60,709 nt of DNA from an uncultured Ruminococcus sp. (GTDB lineage Bacteria; Bacillota; Clostridia; Oscillospirales; Ruminococcaceae), in contig UQDR01000014.1 in the NCBI GenBank assembly GCA_900539835.1, positions 1-60,709 on the forward strand. Direction: 5' to 3'. Made by a program: the position numbers and the translations under genes. The notes under the pieces are model-generated. The model saw only the letters and a program-made list of their open reading frames with translations. It was not told where the DNA came from and did not search any database. This document shows positions 58,950-60,709 of this stretch, piece after piece. Position 1 is the first letter of the stretch, and each line of letters opens with the position of its first letter.

Positions 58950-60709
58950 ATGAAATTTAAACGGTTGCTTGCAACGGCAATGGCAAGCATGTTAACTCTA
59001 ACCGGTGTATTTACACTTGCACCGGCATCAATTGCTAATGCGGCGAATACAGATGACAATGGTAAGGGCATTGCATTTATCGGCGACAGTATTTGTCAAG
59101 GATGTAACTGGGCTTCTCTTTTTGGAAGAGCCGATATAGACAATTACGGTGTCGGAGGTAACACATCGACAAATGTAATGGAAAGATTCTCAGAAGCTTA
59201 TGGAAACTATGAAAAAGTATTTATCATTTGCGGTGTAAACGACTGGTCTGTTGATGGATGGAATAATGGATCTTATTCAGGCTCAATGGCTAATTATGAG
59301 GAAATGTTTAAGCTCGCTTATGACAATATTCCCGGTGCACAGGTATATGTAACAGGCATTTTACCTACATGCGGCAGATACACTTCATACATTGACTATA
59401 ATCAGTCTCAATCATATAACAGCAAGCTTAGAGCGCTTGCAGATGAATATGAACATGTTACTTATGTTGACGGCTGTTGGGATGCCCTTTTGGATAAAAC
59501 AACGGGGTATGGCAATACAGCATACTATAGAGATGGCTTGCATCCAAATGAAGACGGATATCAGGAACTTAAAAAAGTAATGCAGCCCTATGTTGATGAA
59601 GTAATAGATGAAAGAATTATTTTGGATTGTGATATTAAATATCAGATCAGAGGAAGTTATGATGCACGATTTGTTGGTGAAGCAGATGCTGTTCAAATAG
59701 AAAATGCAAAATCAGCCACAACAGTTATTTCAAGTGCAGGAGTTGATGACCCTAATAATTTCACAGAAAAAGAAACAATCACCATGACTAAGGCATATAA
59801 GTCAATAGTTGCAAATGGCGAGAAGTTTTATGCTCCAGAGGGCAAGTATTATTTAATTACAGACGCTATAACTGGATTACAAGACGGTGATAAGGTAAAA
59901 GCCTTGTTCCGTTTAGACGGCACTGTCGGAAAAAGCGAAAGAACAGTGGTAATCGGAAACGTACCTGATTCATCCAGCGAGGAAGAATCCAGCAGTGAAC
60001 CTGATTCCAGCAGTGAAGTAGAAGACTCTTCAAGTGAAGCAGAGGGAACAGAAGTGATCTGGACAGGATCAGCAAAAACAAGCTGGAGCAGCGAAGTTGA
60101 GTTAACCGACGCAAAAGTAATTGAGAATGCAAAAGCAGGCGGAATACTGACAGTGTATTATGATTCAACAAGTTCAACCCAGATCCAGATAATCAATAAG
60201 ATAGGCGAGGACTGGACATGGACAGAAATGTTGTCGGCAGACGGAAATAACTATTTTGATGCCGTAGGAGGAAAGCTCCAGATCAAGCTTACAGCGGAAC
60301 AGGCACAACAGCTTGTAGAATCAAGAGCAATGTATCTGAAGGGATCAGGGGCAACAGTAACAAAGATAACATATACCAGTCCGGAAGCTTTTGCAGGCAC
60401 AACAGAAACGATCTGGGAAGGATCAGAAAGCCTGGGAAGCTGGAACAAGGATGTGGATATCAAAGCAGCAGGAATCCCATTGGCAGAAGAAGGCGGAATC
60501 GTAACAGTATATTATGAGTCAACAGGATCAGCACAGATCTCAGTAATCAATAAGGTAGGCTCATCATGGAAGTGGACACCGCTGATCTCACCGGAAGGAA
60601 ATGAGTATTATGACACATCAGGAGGAAAGCTTCAGATCAAGCTGACAGCAGAACAGGCAGAACAGTTTGCAACGTCAAAGGCAATCTTCTTCAAGGGACA
60701 GAATGCAAC
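58950..60709 (+). CDS. Secreted SGNH/GDSL esterase with repeated binding modules (3' end beyond window)
   Basis: 586 codons are visible and the frame is still open. It starts behind GGGAGG with a signal peptide (about 1-32). The SGNH hydrolase domain has GDSI (Ser47), the Gly/Asn blocks GVGGNTS and GVND, and DGLHPN with Asp195 and His198. A beta domain follows (about 235-338), then a Ser/Glu/Asp linker (about 341-367) and two copies of a module of about 117 residues (from 367 and 484), each with TVYY-ST, INK-G--W-WT and GGKLQIKLTAEQA. The modules look like ruminococcal carbohydrate-binding domains. A role as plant-polysaccharide acetylesterase is inferred. Confidence 0.88.
   Translation, partial: MKFKRLLATAMASMLTLTGVFTLAPASIANAANTDDNGKGIAFIGDSICQGCNWASLFGRADIDNYGVGGNTSTNVMERFSEAYGNYEKVFIICGVNDWSVDGWNNGSYSGSMANYEEMFKLAYDNIPGAQVYVTGILPTCGRYTSYIDYNQSQSYNSKLRALADEYEHVTYVDGCWDALLDKTTGYGNTAYYRDGLHPNEDGYQELKKVMQPYVDEVIDERIILDCDIKYQIRGSYDARFVGEADAVQIENAKSATTVISSAGVDDPNNFTEKETITMTKAYKSIVANGEKFYAPEGKYYLITDAITGLQDGDKVKALFRLDGTVGKSERTVVIGNVPDSSSEEESSSEPDSSSEVEDSSSEAEGTEVIWTGSAKTSWSSEVELTDAKVIENAKAGGILTVYYDSTSSTQIQIINKIGEDWTWTEMLSADGNNYFDAVGGKLQIKLTAEQAQQLVESRAMYLKGSGATVTKITYTSPEAFAGTTETIWEGSESLGSWNKDVDIKAAGIPLAEEGGIVTVYYESTGSAQISVINKVGSSWKWTPLISPEGNEYYDTSGGKLQIKLTAEQAEQFATSKAIFFKGQNA

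Noticed and set aside
1..60709. tRNA, rRNA or other standard stable RNA genes
   Set aside because: No cloverleaf with GTTCRA loop and no rRNA-like sequence was recognised on reading either strand; a covariance search was not possible.

Overview
The window is AT-rich chromosomal DNA from a low-GC Gram-positive bacterium of the Clostridia, most likely a Ruminococcus-like member of the Oscillospiraceae. The evidence is a full set of endospore genes (spo0A, spoIVB, spoIIIAA-AH, a split sigK), the rplU-prp-rpmA-obg order with an N-terminally extended L27, HydF plus rubredoxin (anaerobe with [FeFe] hydrogenase), Shine-Dalgarno starts, strong TTGACA/TATAAT promoters and a secreted SGNH esterase with a Ser/Glu linker and repeated carbohydrate-binding-like modules. 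No rRNA, tRNA or CRISPR array was recognised.

Layout. 1-2.96 kb: cardiolipin synthase, then rplJ-rplL with an attenuating leader. 3.0-5.7 kb: a cluster of short palindromes, then spo0A (broken by a one-base deletion and with Glu at the phosphoacceptor position) and spoIVB. 5.9-10.7 kb: a membrane protein, a GH25 lysozyme-like protein, a BcrAB-like ABC transporter, and a DUF3793-flavodoxin pair behind two palindromic operators. 10.8-11.9 kb: an AT-rich islet with an HTH/GIY-YIG protein and short tandem repeats. 11.9-15.8 kb: rplU-prp-rpmA and obg-mrnC-yebC. 16-29.6 kb: glpK, ppk, an unknown three-part protein, an amidohydrolase, aspartate kinase, an ApgM-like phosphomutase or homoserine kinase, rubredoxin, hydF, mgtE with a long leader, and a DUF2975/YozG pair.

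29.6-39.2 kb: sigK is cut in two by an element of about 8.9 kb with a large serine recombinase at one end. Joining the two halves at a shared AA dinucleotide restores an uninterrupted 230-residue SigK. The element is therefore a small 'skin'-type developmental excision element. Its cargo is a replication-type helicase, a zinc-ribbon membrane protein, small proteins, a Type II restriction-modification pair and an HTH regulator.

39.3-50.6 kb: envelope genes, namely a SurA/PrsA-like lipoprotein, a secreted 136-aa protein followed by a lipoprotein and a three-gene ABC transporter, and a MoxR-DUF58-transglutaminase operon. 50.7-55.6 kb: the complete spoIIIA operon behind a sigma-E-like promoter. 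55.6-58.7 kb: an autoregulated HTH pair, a signal-peptidase-like protein without catalytic residues, and hflX. 58.9 kb to the window end: the partial SGNH esterase.

Several genes form one story. Spo0A starts sporulation, SpoIIIA proteins build the channel between mother cell and forespore, SpoIVB signals pro-SigK processing, and sigK needs excision of the element. The frameshift in spo0A makes it uncertain whether this strain sporulates, unless it is a sequencing error or is bypassed by slippage. A hairpin-array repeat of about 140 bp occurs three times (1, 19.8 and 26.6 kb).
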